44,761 bases of DNA, from the NCBI GenBank assembly GCA_009839745.1, contig VXPE01000079.1, positions 1 to 44,761 of the forward strand, read 5' to 3'. How positions within the stretch are numbered: the first letter of the stretch is position 1; each line of letters starts with the position of its first letter. The position numbers were made by a program, and so were the translations under genes. The notes under the pieces were generated by a model. That model was not told where the DNA came from. It searched no databases and saw only the letters and a program-made list of their open reading frames with translations. Positions 33,957 through 42,225 of the stretch are shown piece after piece. This stretch comes from Candidatus Poribacteria bacterium. Its GTDB lineage: Bacteria > Poribacteria > WGA-4E > WGA-3G.

Positions 33957-36900
33957 TCAAAGTTCCGGCAAATTCCCAACAATCTCCACCGTTTTTAGAC
34001 TCACCGTAATAACCCGCTTAATCAAATCCACGATATATCGCGGTTCATCCATACGATTCGGATCGCTTTCAATCCCACTCCGCCTGTCTACTTTCACTCG
34101 ATATTGATCCACCACCCATTCCAACGCAGACCGAGTGCCTAACCTGTAATCATAAACCGCTGCAGGGATGCCGTCCAGCGTCAAGAAATCGTTGTATATC
34201 AACTGCGTCTTATCTTTGGAGAATTTCATTTTCTCCACGTTCCAATCGACCGGCACGCCGGGGGTTTCATGCTGCCGCAATTGATCGTATATCGGCGCGG
34301 ATTCATAGTTGATGTGGAGGTCTGCTAACGCCGCCCCCGCAGTGGCAAATCCCCAGAAGTCCGATGCAACCCCCCTGTCAAGGGGGGCAAGGGGGGTTGG
34401 GATATGCGGGAGGTCGCGCTTGAGGTTCATTTCGTATGTTTCCCGATAGGTGGGATGATGCAAGAGAGCGTAAATATAGTGGAAGATATCCCACTTGGTG
34501 ATGGTATCATCGCCGTAGTGGTTTCGGAATTCGGTCAATGCCCAATCAGTGATGTTTTCTTGGCGGTTTGTGCCATCCTCATCGTAGGTGTAGAATGGGA
34601 AACATTGATTTCCATCTATAGAAGTTATCGTCAAATTTGGGATTACATTTGTTAAATAACACCAAAAATCGGTCCGCCCGCCCTTACTTGGCACACAAAT
34701 CACTCGATTTTCAGATTCCGTCTCAGGTGTTGGAAAGATTCGGTACTGTTGATAACGTTCCTCATTCCAGAAATTATCGAAGTAGAGATATTTCTGACAA
34801 AAGGGACGATACAAAGCTGTGCGACAGTGGGTATCTTCATAGGTGCTTGGCTCCAGTTTTTTCAGTGATGCTTTAACTTGGCGAGTCCATTTGATACGCG
34901 AGTCAGTTGTGTCAATGAAATCTTCAACTGGAGTTTTTAGATTATGCCTTCGCTTTTTGTCAACAGCGGTGTTGTATATTTCAATAAATGTATGCACCCG
35001 TTCTCGTAACAACTCAAGGTCAAAAGAGTAAGTCAAAATATCTCTATTCGTGGCGACACCCAGAGAATATAGATTAAAAATAGTCTTTCCATCTGTTCTA
35101 TTTTTTGTTTTCTTACTTCCCATGGGTAGGAAGGTGTCAAACTCAGCGTGCAATCCTTCGGTGAACCATGTATAGCGGTGATCCGGTATTATCTGCTGCC
35201 ATTCAACGTTTTGATAATGTTCCTTTGAATTGAGATGGTTATACTTCTCCTCCTTCCGCCAAAATTCATCAACGCGAGCATAGAAGATTTCGGTGGATTT
35301 TGAATCTGTTTTCTCAGCACTTTTCTTGATAAAGAAATTAATACTCACGCCAACCTGAATGCCGAAGACGTTGTGTGTTGTTCCAGATAACTTTGGATTC
35401 TTACGGACGTTCCCGCCCAAGTCCAGAATATAAATCGCATCGAAATCGTCGGCGAGGTGTTTCCGCATCCCATCAAACGCCATACGGTCAAGAAAACCGT
35501 TATTCGTCACAAAGGCAACGATCCCTTCTTTACCAATCCGGTCAGATGCCCACCGAATCGCCTTAACGTACGGATCGTAGAGTTTATTCCTCAGTGTTGC
35601 TTCGGAATCTCTTACATACGTCTCCGCAACTCGATCATCCATCGTCTCATACGTCCGATTTTTGTTATTATCGTTCTCGTTAATCTGTCCCATGTTATAG
35701 GGCGGATTGCCGATGACGACAAACATATCTGCTGCTTTCTGTCGCTCCACGCGTTCTGTGTTTTCCTGTGTGAAGAGTTCTCTTTGCTGCTGCTCAAGCA
35801 ACTCGAACGTGTCCGCAAGCGCGATCCCCTCAAACGGCAGATACGTTCCCATCCGTTGATAGTACTCCTGTTCAATGTTCAGACTAGCGATGTAGTAAGG
35901 CAGGAGCATCACCTCGTTGCAGTGCAACTCGTTGCGGTATTTCTCCTCCAACGCCGTGCCTTGGATGTCCTGCATGAGACGGACGATAAAATTGCCTGTG
36001 CCGACGAACGGATCGATGATGTGAACGCCAGTGTCCGACAACGACCGACCGAACTCGGTTTCAAGGATATACGCCACACTTTTCACCATAAAATCGACGA
36101 TCGGCTGTGGGGTGTAGACGATGCCGTGTGTATCGGCTACGTCCTCGGAGAACCCTTGAAAGAACTTCTCATAAAAAGTGTTGAGAAAGTGCTGCTTTTG
36201 AGAGAAGTCTTTGCAGAGCAGGGCAGCCTGCTCGATAGCGAGGTAGAAGCGGTCGAGCGGTGCGAGAAACGCGTCGCGACTCACTGCGTGCTCCATAAGG
36301 GTGTCACTGACATTTTCAATCTCGCGGGCGATGATATTTCGGCGGGCGAAATCCGACCGATTGAAAACCGTGCGGAAGATACGTTCGGTGAGAATGTGTT
36401 GAATGAGCATCTCCTCAACCGCATCTCGTGAGAGATCTGGGTTAATGGAGGTCTGGCAAATTTCGTAAAAGTCGGTGAACCCTTTTTTGAACGCAAAATC
36501 GGTTTCGTGGCGTTGTTCAATGAGTTCTTTGAGTTTGCCTGCGAGGTCCGGCACCTGTTCTCTGAAATCGGAGACGGTCGTCTGCCAATTGTCAATCTCG
36601 GGTGGGACGTAAGCAAATAGATATTGGAGGGCGGCAATCAGGTTGGCGGGGTCGGTGATATCTATATCAAGCACCTCTACTGCGTTCTGATACAGGATGG
36701 CGCGCTGCGGTGTTTGGAAGAGGATATTGTCCAGCGGATAGCCTACATCCTGTTTCTCCTGTGCAGCTTTACGGAGGTTATCCGCTATATCTTTCGCCTC
36801 CCAGTAGGCGAGCGGGAGTCCGTATGTGTCGATGATGGCACCGTCGATAACGATACGATTTCCTTTTGGAGCGCGCATTGGATATTGTGGGACAAGCGTA

Positions 36901-37052
36901 GCGTTTATCTGCTTTGCGCAGGCGTGCAGAAGGGTTTCAAAAGGAGAACTGACCGCGCTTTCGCGTATGATGTCGTGTTGTGCGTATTGCTGTAGCGTGG
37001 CGTAGTAGTCGCGGATTGCTTTGTGAGTGGGTTTGAGATTGAGTCTCGGCAT
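33957..37052 (-). CDS. Single-chain restriction-modification enzyme, Type IIG / ISP-like
   Basis: 1031 residues combining cleavage, N6-adenine methylation and target recognition. The N-terminal PD-(D/E)xK-like domain has D70 (VIDG) and E85-A-K87 (WEAKD). The helical connector follows (about 130-310), then methyltransferase motifs YTPQPIVDFM (313-322), motif I DPFVGTGNF (347-355) and motif IV NPPY (449-452). A large C-terminal region (about 560-1000) is the specificity domain of the Type ISP family. No helicase motifs are present, unlike true ISP enzymes such as LlaBIII, so it fits a Type IIG-like layout. Near residues 885-895 a palindromic C/G-rich repeat is inserted in frame (see 34368-34398). 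The frame is otherwise intact. Start ATG 37052 has no strong ribosome site. Confidence 0.88.
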   Translation of the reverse strand: MPRLNLKPTHKAIRDYYATLQQYAQHDIIRESAVSSPFETLLHACAKQINATLVPQYPMRAPKGNRIVIDGAIIDTYGLPLAYWEAKDIADNLRKAAQEKQDVGYPLDNILFQTPQRAILYQNAVEVLDIDITDPANLIAALQYLFAYVPPEIDNWQTTVSDFREQVPDLAGKLKELIEQRHETDFAFKKGFTDFYEICQTSINPDLSRDAVEEMLIQHILTERIFRTVFNRSDFARRNIIAREIENVSDTLMEHAVSRDAFLAPLDRFYLAIEQAALLCKDFSQKQHFLNTFYEKFFQGFSEDVADTHGIVYTPQPIVDFMVKSVAYILETEFGRSLSDTGVHIIDPFVGTGNFIVRLMQDIQGTALEEKYRNELHCNEVMLLPYYIASLNIEQEYYQRMGTYLPFEGIALADTFELLEQQQRELFTQENTERVERQKAADMFVVIGNPPYNMGQINENDNNKNRTYETMDDRVAETYVRDSEATLRNKLYDPYVKAIRWASDRIGKEGIVAFVTNNGFLDRMAFDGMRKHLADDFDAIYILDLGGNVRKNPKLSGTTHNVFGIQVGVSINFFIKKSAEKTDSKSTEIFYARVDEFWRKEEKYNHLNSKEHYQNVEWQQIIPDHRYTWFTEGLHAEFDTFLPMGSKKTKNRTDGKTIFNLYSLGVATNRDILTYSFDLELLRERVHTFIEIYNTAVDKKRRHNLKTPVEDFIDTTDSRIKWTRQVKASLKKLEPSTYEDTHCRTALYRPFCQKYLYFDNFWNEERYQQYRIFPTPETESENRVICVPSKGGRTDFWCYLTNVIPNLTITSIDGNQCFPFYTYDEDGTNRQENITDWALTEFRNHYGDDTITKWDIFHYIYALLHHPTYRETYEMNLKRDLPHIPTPLAPLDRGVASDFWGFATAGAALADLHINYESAPIYDQLRQHETPGVPVDWNVEKMKFSKDKTQLIYNDFLTLDGIPAAVYDYRLGTRSALEWVVDQYRVKVDRRSGIESDPNRMDEPRYIVDLIKRVITVSLKTVEIVGNLPEL
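34368..34398. repeat. C/G-rich palindromic repeat inserted in frame in the R-M gene
   Basis: AACCCCCC (34368-34375) / GGGGGGTT (34391-34398), with a further GGGGGG at 34382-34387 as an alternative pairing partner. On the gene strand it encodes TPLAPLDRGV. Runs of this type are known as small mobile palindromes that insert into coding regions. That reading is from general knowledge; no second copy is in this window. Confidence 0.6.
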
Positions 37053-37111
37053 GAAGTTATGATAACAGATTCAGGGAAATACATCAACTTGCTTTTTTTT
37101 CTAAAAAAAAC

Positions 37112-37140
37112 TTGACAATGTTTTTGAAATATGAGAAAAT
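37112..37140 (+). promoter_or_regulatory. Promoter upstream of the IS element, probable original nuo promoter
   Basis: Consensus TTGACA (37112-37117), 17-nt spacer, GAAAAT (37135-37140). It reads into the left end of the IS-like element and on toward nuoA. It may have been the nuo promoter before the insertion; this is inference. Confidence 0.6.
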
Positions 37141-37204
37141 ATTAAGCATATTAGGAAATTGTGTTTCTGAATCGGCATTAACTTTTAACTTTGGCAAAGT
37201 TTGC

Positions 37205-37428
37205 GAGCCATTATTAAGATGTGTCAACCACCCAAGTCTAAAGACTTGGGCTTGTGCGAAGCGCGCCAAGCGTCCACTCCACAAGTTAAACGGTTTTCTA
37301 CAGTAAACTATCGTGGTATCTTGGCGTGGCAGCCAAACCTATGTTTCGGATACTCCCCTCGTCTGATTCCTCTTGGATACTGCGATCTGGAAGGGGCAAT
37401 ATACAACCCGAAAGGGAGATTACAAACC
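37205..37428 (+). ncRNA. Probable omega-RNA (HEARO-type guide RNA) of the IsrB element
   Basis: About 220 nt between the left end and the IsrB start with no gene of its own. Structure visible: the terminal hairpin 37231-37250; CTTGTG (37251-37256) with CACAAG (37280-37285); a long-range pair CGCCAAG (37264-37270) with CTTGGCG (37320-37326); and a CCC-GAAA-GGG tetraloop hairpin (37407-37416) just before the start codon, whose GGGAG also serves as ribosome site. Omega-RNAs sit in this position upstream of IscB/IsrB and carry a guide at their 5' end copied from flanking DNA, here the bases left of about 37225. Family assignment is by position and architecture. Confidence 0.65.
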
Positions 37429-38457
37429 ATGTTTGTTCCTGTAACAAGCAAGTCTGGCAAACGATTAATGCCGACACACCCTAACAAAGCAGGGGTGCTC
37501 ATCAAGAAAGGGTTAGCAACACCCTATTGGTCTAATGGTATCTTTTGTATTCGCCTAAACTACGAAACCAAAGAACATACCCAAGAGATTGCTGTCGGTG
37601 TTGACCCTGGCAGTAAAAAGGAAGGTTTTACCGTCAAAAGCGAGGGACATACCTATCTGAATGTTCAAGCGGATGCCCATAACAAGGTCGGCAAGAAGGT
37701 AGAAAAGCGTCGTGAGTTGCGGAGGAGTAGACGTTCACGGAAATGTCCAAATCGCAAGAACAGAACGAATCGTCTTGCGAATAGAGAGCGTATCCCCGCA
37801 GGCACGCGCGCAAGATGGGATTGGAAACTGCGTATCCTTGATTGGTTATCCAAACTTTATCCTATCACACATGTTTGTGTTGAAGATATTAAGGCACGAA
37901 CCCTACAACGTGCCAAGAAGTGGAATCAGTCGTTTAGCCCTTTGGAAGTCGGTAAACAGTGGTTTTACACGAAAATAGAAAAACGGTGGGAACTGCGAAC
38001 ACCTCAAGGGTGGAAAACCAAAGAGATACGCGATCGGCTTGGACTCAAGAAGTCCTCAAAAAAGTTAGCAGAAACTTTTGAGGCACATTGCGTTGATAGT
38101 TGGTGCTTAGCATATCACGCTGTCGGTGGGGAAGGCATCCCCGATAATACGAGTATCTTCTGTATATCACCGATACGGATAAAACGCAGAGAATTGCACA
38201 GACAGCAAGAATCCAAAGGGCGGAAACGTTCACGGCAGGGGGGTACTGTATTAGGCAAAGGATTAATCAAAAACACTTTGATAAAACATGTCAAATATGG
38301 TCTAACGCGACTTGCTGGTATTAACGCAAGAGGCTTGTTTTCCATATACACCTTAGAAGGAAACAAGCGATTAACAACGGACGCAAAGCGGTCTGATTTC
38401 AGATTGCTAACACGCCTTAACTTTAACTATAGGAGCGGGCATTCCTCCCAAACTTAA
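37429..38457 (+). CDS. isrB: IsrB-type RuvC protein (IscB relative without HNH)
   Basis: 342 residues from ATG 37429, chosen because homologues begin at the PLMP domain and GGGAG lies upstream; the open frame back to 37201 is RNA region. Order: PLMP domain with RLMPTHP (12-18), RuvC-I GVDPGSKKEGF with catalytic D59, arginine-rich bridge helix RRELRRSRRSRK (94-105), RuvC-II VCVEDIKAR with E152, and RuvC-III with H220 and D223 in AHCVDSW. Only 70 residues separate E152 from D223, and there is no CxxC or HNH motif, so it matches IsrB rather than IscB. IsrB proteins are omega-RNA-guided nickases. All catalytic acids are kept, so it may be active. The stop codon lies in the loop of the right-end hairpin. 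Confidence 0.85.
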   Translation: MFVPVTSKSGKRLMPTHPNKAGVLIKKGLATPYWSNGIFCIRLNYETKEHTQEIAVGVDPGSKKEGFTVKSEGHTYLNVQADAHNKVGKKVEKRRELRRSRRSRKCPNRKNRTNRLANRERIPAGTRARWDWKLRILDWLSKLYPITHVCVEDIKARTLQRAKKWNQSFSPLEVGKQWFYTKIEKRWELRTPQGWKTKEIRDRLGLKKSSKKLAETFEAHCVDSWCLAYHAVGGEGIPDNTSIFCISPIRIKRRELHRQQESKGRKRSRQGGTVLGKGLIKNTLIKHVKYGLTRLAGINARGLFSIYTLEGNKRLTTDAKRSDFRLLTRLNFNYRSGHSSQT

Positions 38458-38516
38458 AAGTTTGGGAAACTTCCTGCCCGAAAATTCGGTGAGGGAAACC
38501 AAGTAGATTAGAAACA

Positions 38517-38885
38517 ATGTTAATAGATTATCTTCCAATCTTGTTGTTGGGACTCTTCGCAGTCCTCTTTGCGGGTATTAATCTCGCCCTAACCCATATT
38601 CTTGGACCCAAACGCCCGAACCGCGTTAAACTCTCCGTTTACGAATCTGGTGTCCAACCCGTTGGCGATGCAAGGCAACGATTTACAATCCGGTTTGACC
38701 TCGTCGCGATGCTCTTTATCATCTTCGATATTGAGGTGGTGTTCCTCTACCCGTGGGCAGTGGTCTTCAAGAAATTCTCTGAAACGAGTGGTTTATTTAT
38801 TTTAATTGAAATGCTGGTGTTTATCGGCATTCTTCTTCTCGGCTATATCTATGCTTGGAAGAAAGGAGGCTTAACATGGGATTAG
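38517..38885 (+). CDS. nuoA: NADH-quinone oxidoreductase subunit A
   Basis: Membrane subunit of respiratory complex I. 122 residues with three transmembrane helices (about 3-25, 62-84, 90-112). Family marks: [40 protein letters not shown]. The start ATG 38517 has no convincing ribosome site, and the IS-like right end lies only about 30 nt upstream, so its original leader has been replaced. It overlaps nuoB by 10 nt. Confidence 0.95.
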   Translation: MLIDYLPILLLGLFAVLFAGINLALTHILGPKRPNRVKLSVYESGVQPVGDARQRFTIRFDLVAMLFIIFDIEVVFLYPWAVVFKKFSETSGLFILIEMLVFIGILLLGYIYAWKKGGLTWD

Positions 38886-39385
38886 ATTTTGTTGGACGCG
38901 GGGTCGGAGAGACGGATGGAAATATCATCACAACGAGTATAGATAAGGTTGTCAACTGGGGACGTAAGAATTCGTTGTGGCCCATGCCGTTCGGAACAGC
39001 GTGTTGTGCCATTGAGATGATGGCGACCTTGGCTTCCAAATACGACCTCTCTCGATTCGGTTCTGAAGCGATCCGCTTTTCACCCCGCCAATCGGATCTG
39101 CTCATCGTTTCCGGCAGGATTTCCATCAAGATGATGCCGGTGCTAAAACGGATTTATGACCAAATGCCGGATCCGAAGTGGGTGATTTCGATGGGGGCAT
39201 GCGCTTCCTGCGGCGGCGTGTTTGACACCTATACCCTCATCCAAGGCGTTGATCAGTTCATCCCCGTGGATGTTTATATACCCGGATGCCCGCCACGCCC
39301 CGAAGATCTCATTGATGCCGTGATACAGGTGCAGCAGAAAATCACCAGTGGTGCTTCACCTAAGGGAGTAGAGGCAGTCGTATGA
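38876..39385 (+). CDS. nuoB: NADH-quinone oxidoreductase subunit B
   Basis: Carries the terminal [4Fe-4S] cluster N2 next to the quinone site. 169 residues from ATG 38876, which has AAAGGAGG upstream; a longer frame starts at TTG 38855. Cluster ligands are C43 and C44 ([10 protein letters not shown]), C109 (MGACASCGG) and C138 (PGCPPRPE). The stop overlaps nuoC by 4 nt (ATGA). Confidence 0.96.
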   Translation: MGLDFVGRGVGETDGNIITTSIDKVVNWGRKNSLWPMPFGTACCAIEMMATLASKYDLSRFGSEAIRFSPRQSDLLIVSGRISIKMMPVLKRIYDQMPDPKWVISMGACASCGGVFDTYTLIQGVDQFIPVDVYIPGCPPRPEDLIDAVIQVQQKITSGASPKGVEAVV

Positions 39386-39930
39386 ATGAAGAGAAAGAAG
39401 TTGAAGAACAGTCGAAACCTCTCGTCCTTGAAAAATTAGAGGAACATCACGCAGATGCTCTTTTGGCACAGGACGAAATGCGCGGCACTGCCGTCGTTGT
39501 TGTTCGTAAAGAACAGGCTTACGCCGTTTTGGAGTATCTGAAAACGGATGCTGAACTCGCCTATACCTTTCTCGTTGATGTTACCGCTGTTGACAATTCT
39601 CAGATGGAATCCGAGTTGATGCAGTTTGACTACGCGCGGTTCATGGTGGTCTATCAGCTCTATTCCTATCAGGGACAGTGTCGCCTCCGAGTAAAGGTGC
39701 CCGTCCATGAAAGTGACTTAAGCATTCCATCCGTGACTGCATTGTGGAAAGGTGCAAACTGGTTGGAGCGTGAGACCTACGACATGTTCGGTATCAATTT
39801 TGAGGGACACCCCGATCTGCGTCGGATCCTGATGCCGGACGATTTTGAAGGACACCCGCTTCGTAAGGATTATCCACTCCGCGGACGTGGTGAGCGCGAA
39901 CGCTTTAATTTTGATAAACAGAATGTCTAA
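39382..39930 (+). CDS. nuoC: NADH-quinone oxidoreductase subunit C (30 kDa)
   Basis: Peripheral-arm subunit that contacts NuoD. 182 residues. The N-terminal about 40 residues are a charged extension. The family core has [29 protein letters not shown], the signature [47 protein letters not shown], and a short tail. Not fused to nuoD. It is followed by a 214-nt gap holding the heptamer foldback element. Confidence 0.95.
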   Translation: MNEEKEVEEQSKPLVLEKLEEHHADALLAQDEMRGTAVVVVRKEQAYAVLEYLKTDAELAYTFLVDVTAVDNSQMESELMQFDYARFMVVYQLYSYQGQCRLRVKVPVHESDLSIPSVTALWKGANWLERETYDMFGINFEGHPDLRRILMPDDFEGHPLRKDYPLRGRGERERFNFDKQNV

Positions 39931-40122
39931 ACGGTTGTCAGAGGAGTAGTTTTCGGTTCAGATTTTTTCAAAAATTCTTTCAGTTTTCGGTGTTCAGTTA
40001 CAAGAGGCGTTGGCTAACAATTCACCCAAAACTTGGAATATTCCAACACTTGGGAAGATTGTTACAAGAAACCCTCTTAACCGACAATCGACAACCGACA
40101 ACCGATAACTATTGTAACCGAT
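39930..40122 (+). repeat. Foldback intergenic element with heptamer ends, copy 2 (nuoC-nuoD)
   Basis: Begins at the nuoC stop with ACGGTTGTCA. It carries TTTTCGGT-type left arms, then TAACAAT, CACCC, CTTGGAATATTCC, GATTGTTACAAGA, CCTCTTAACCGAC. The right run is AACCGAC, AATCGAC, AACCGAC, AACCGAT, AACTATT (40079-40113) plus a further AACCGAT at 40116. Same order of blocks as copy 1 at 29771-29909. ATG 40145 follows with its own AAAAGGAG. Confidence 0.7.
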
Positions 40123-40144
40123 AACTACAAAAAAGGAGTATCTT

Positions 40145-41341
40145 ATGCAAGGTGGGCTGGAACGCGCCACAGGTGAGAAGATGGTTCTCAGCTTCGGTCC
40201 GCAACATCCGGCAACGCATGGCACCCTTCGCATTGTGTTAGAACTTGATGGCGAATCCGTTCTGAAGGCGACACCACATGCCGGCTACCTGCATACCGGA
40301 TTTGAGAAACTCGGTGAACACTTGGATTACAACCAGTACATTGTTGTAACCGACCGGATGAACTATCTGTCGCCGTTGTCTAACAATTTCGGTTATGTGC
40401 TTGCCGTCGAGCAGTTGCTTGACATTGAGGTTCCAAAGCGGTGTCAATACATCCGTATATTGATGGCGGAGCTCTCACGACTCGCAGATCACCTCTTATG
40501 GTTGGGAACCGCTGCCCTAGACTTGGGGGCGTTCTCTGTATTCCTCTATAGTTTCCGGGAACGCGAGAAGTTGTATAGCATCTTTGAAAAGACGACTGGC
40601 GCACGGTTGACGACCAGTTACACGCGTATTGGCGGTGTGCTTCGCGATCTCTATGCCGGGTGTGAAGAAGATATACGCGAATTCATCAATAACTTCCCGA
40701 AGGCGTTGAAGGAGACACACACGCTCCTCACACGAAACCGTATCTGGATGGATCGGACGAAAGGGGTCGGACCCATTTCAGCCGATGATGCCATCAACTA
40801 CGGATTAACAGGTCCCTGCCTTCGAGCCGCCGGTGTAGCCCATGATATACGCAAGGCTGAACCGTATTCCAGTTACGATGAGGTCACATTTGATGTGCCA
40901 GTTGGAACGAATGGTGATGCCTACGATCGCTACCTGGTCCGGATGGAGGAGATGATCCAGAGTTGCGGTATCGTTACCCAAGTCTTGGAGAATATGCCTG
41001 ACGGACCGGTCAACGTTGAGAATAATAAGATCACGATGCCGAATAAGTCCGATGCTTATGGGCATATTGAGGGCTTAATCCATCACTTTAAGGTTGTCAT
41101 GGATGGACACGGTGTCGAAACGCCAAAGGGTGAGCATTATTGTGCAACCGAGTCCCCGAACGGCGAACTCGGATTTTATATTCTCAGTGATGGCAGCGGC
41201 ACGGCTTATCGCATCCGCATCCGTCCACCGAGTTTCTTTCACTTCCAAGTACTCCCCCACATGTTGGAGGGCGGAATGGTTTCGGATACCGTGGCTGTCT
41301 TGGGAAGTCTGAATGTTATTGCCGGGGAGTTGGACCGCTAA
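40145..41341 (+). CDS. nuoD: NADH-quinone oxidoreductase subunit D (49 kDa)
   Basis: Forms the quinone chamber with NuoB. 398 residues. Marks: LSFGPQHPATHGTLRIVLELDGE near the N-terminus, PHAGYLHTGFEKL, the DRMNYLSPLSNN segment, GPISADDAINYGLTGPCLRAAG and the C-terminal ATESPNGELGFYILSDGSGTAYRIRIRPPSFFH. GAAxD-type ending is ...VIAGELDR. Ribosome site AAAAGGAG before ATG 40145. Confidence 0.96.
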   Translation: MQGGLERATGEKMVLSFGPQHPATHGTLRIVLELDGESVLKATPHAGYLHTGFEKLGEHLDYNQYIVVTDRMNYLSPLSNNFGYVLAVEQLLDIEVPKRCQYIRILMAELSRLADHLLWLGTAALDLGAFSVFLYSFREREKLYSIFEKTTGARLTTSYTRIGGVLRDLYAGCEEDIREFINNFPKALKETHTLLTRNRIWMDRTKGVGPISADDAINYGLTGPCLRAAGVAHDIRKAEPYSSYDEVTFDVPVGTNGDAYDRYLVRMEEMIQSCGIVTQVLENMPDGPVNVENNKITMPNKSDAYGHIEGLIHHFKVVMDGHGVETPKGEHYCATESPNGELGFYILSDGSGTAYRIRIRPPSFFHFQVLPHMLEGGMVSDTVAVLGSLNVIAGELDR

Positions 41342-41356
41342 AATGGAGAGAATGGA

Positions 41357-41713
41357 ATGAAAGAGAATGAAATAAATCTCAGCGGCATTATGCTTTTCGT
41401 CAAAGACATGAAAACTGTCATCGCCTTTTACAGGGATGTCATCGGATTGACACCTGACGAAGATCAACCGTTCCCAGAACACCGCTTTTTCCGTTTTAAT
41501 GCAGGTGATTGCACGTTGTGTCTCCATAGTGCCAGCAAACCCAACGAAGGCAGACAAAAACTCATGTTCCACGTTGAAAGCGTCAGTGCCATTCATCAGC
41601 ACATAAAATCGAAAGGGAAACGATTACGAAAACTTGAGAACGAAAATGGGCAGGCCATTTTCGACATCCGCGATCCAGAAGGCAACCGTATTCAGTTTTA
41701 CGGCAACTATTGA
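41357..41713 (+). CDS. VOC/glyoxalase-family protein
   Basis: 118 residues with the beta-alpha-beta-beta-beta fold of the vicinal-oxygen-chelate family: SGIMLFVKDMKTVIAFYRDVIGL at the start, then HRFFRFNAGDCTLCLH, MFHVESVSAIHQHI and DIRDPEGNRIQFYGNY at the end. Metal ligands are not fully conserved by eye, so substrate cannot be named; relatives include glyoxalases and resistance proteins. It lies inside the nuo operon between nuoD and nuoE with a 15-nt gap after nuoD. A remnant of a second VOC gene sits at 42024-42059. Confidence 0.85.
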   Translation: MKENEINLSGIMLFVKDMKTVIAFYRDVIGLTPDEDQPFPEHRFFRFNAGDCTLCLHSASKPNEGRQKLMFHVESVSAIHQHIKSKGKRLRKLENENGQAIFDIRDPEGNRIQFYGNY

Positions 41714-41773
41714 TTTTGGAAGTTTTCGCAAAGATAGATAAAGCAATTTTTGAAGGGAGTGGCATTAAATTCC

Positions 41774-41977
41774 ATGAAACTAAAAGTTGTTATCCACAAA
41801 GCTGAAGAAGGCGGATATTGGGCAGTAGTGCCATCAATCGTCGGTTGTGCTACACAAGGGGACACTTTTGAAGAATTACTTGAAAACATTTATGAAGCAA
41901 TTGAAGGATGTTTATCCGTAGATGTTAGCACTATAGAAATTGCAGAAAATGACAGAGTAATGGAGATAGCTGTTTGA
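41774..41977 (+). CDS. hicB: HicB-family antitoxin, short form
   Basis: 67 residues from ATG 41774 ([19 protein letters not shown]). Marks of short HicB proteins: [37 protein letters not shown] and the ending DRVMEIAV. The usual partner toxin HicA neutralised by it would start at the overlapping TTG 41974, but only its first 17 codons remain, so this antitoxin appears orphaned. An upstream in-frame ATG 41750 is possible but lacks similarity. No DNA-binding domain is present in this short form. Confidence 0.8.
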   Translation: MKLKVVIHKAEEGGYWAVVPSIVGCATQGDTFEELLENIYEAIEGCLSVDVSTIEIAENDRVMEIAV

Positions 41978-42069
41978 AAGTGCTAACCGGTAGAGCGTTT
42001 TGCCGTTTATTAGAAAAGCACGAGAAGGCAACCGTATTCAGTTTGGGGGAAAATACTAATGTAGCGTAG
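41974..42069 (+). pseudogene. hicA toxin remnant fused to other sequence
   Basis: TTG 41974 overlaps the hicB stop (TTGA) and reads [17 protein letters not shown], an ordinary HicA N-terminus. It then runs into sequence of a different origin in a shifted frame, ending at TAG 42069. HicA normally has about 60 further residues with the catalytic His (SHHxY), which are absent. The toxin is therefore inactivated. Confidence 0.75.
42024..42059 (+). pseudogene. 3' remnant of a second VOC-family gene
   Basis: In the frame starting 42024 the codons read EGNRIQFGGKY then stop, the same ending as the intact VOC protein (EGNRIQFYGNY). The first 22 nt (42023-42044) are identical to 41677-41698. A paralogous VOC gene probably once followed hicA and was removed by a deletion, leaving this end. 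Confidence 0.65.
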
Positions 42070-42083
42070 GCTGTTAGCCTGCG
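42065..42083. repeat. Short palindrome (GCGTAGGCT-GTT-AGCCTGCG)
   Basis: An 8-bp stem with one G:U (42065-42072 / 42076-42083) and a 3-nt loop, flanked by GTAG and GCAC. Layout similar to 32509-32529. Confidence 0.5.
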
Positions 42084-42177
42084 GCACCGTAGCAGAGGAA
42101 ACCGTCGTTACTCGAATGTTACACTTTTCGCCAAATTATTTTTTTTACTACGGAGAATCAGATAAAAAAACATGGAT

Positions 42178-42201
42178 AAACCCTTGTCGTTACAAGGGTT
42201 T
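42178..42201. other. 9-bp hairpin in the nuoD-nuoE insert region
   Basis: AAACCCTTG (42178-42186) pairs perfectly with CAAGGGTTT (42193-42201), loop TCGTTA. No T tract follows. Nothing else with coding signal is seen in 42070-42225. Confidence 0.5.
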
Positions 42202-42225
42202 CTGCTGAATATCTTTTGTACACTA

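Larger units (their letters stand above)
37200..38490 (+). mobile_element. IS200/IS605-like element with IsrB gene, no transposase
   Basis: Left subterminal hairpin CCCAAGTC-TAAA-GACTTGGG (37231-37250). Right subterminal hairpin CCCAAACT-TAAA-AGTTTGGG (38447-38466), inside an outer CGGGCA / TGCCCG stem (38436-38441 / 38475-38480). Hairpin ends of this kind, without terminal inverted repeats, are typical of this family. No TnpA is present, so the element is non-autonomous and needs a transposase in trans. Exact ends cannot be fixed without an empty site, so the coordinates are approximate. Confidence 0.75.

Noticed and set aside
35457-36431. A 324-residue plus-strand open frame opposite the Type IIG-like gene
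   Set aside because: It is entirely antisense to a gene with clear motifs; its composition is that of a reverse-strand shadow and no family is visible.
37201-37428. N-terminal extension of the IsrB protein
   Set aside because: The translated part has no IscB/IsrB similarity and the DNA forms the expected hairpins of the upstream RNA.
40079-40122. Heptamer runs as a CRISPR or an origin iteron array
   Set aside because: Units are 7 bp and directly adjacent, with no spacers; no replication gene or AT-rich unwinding region accompanies them.
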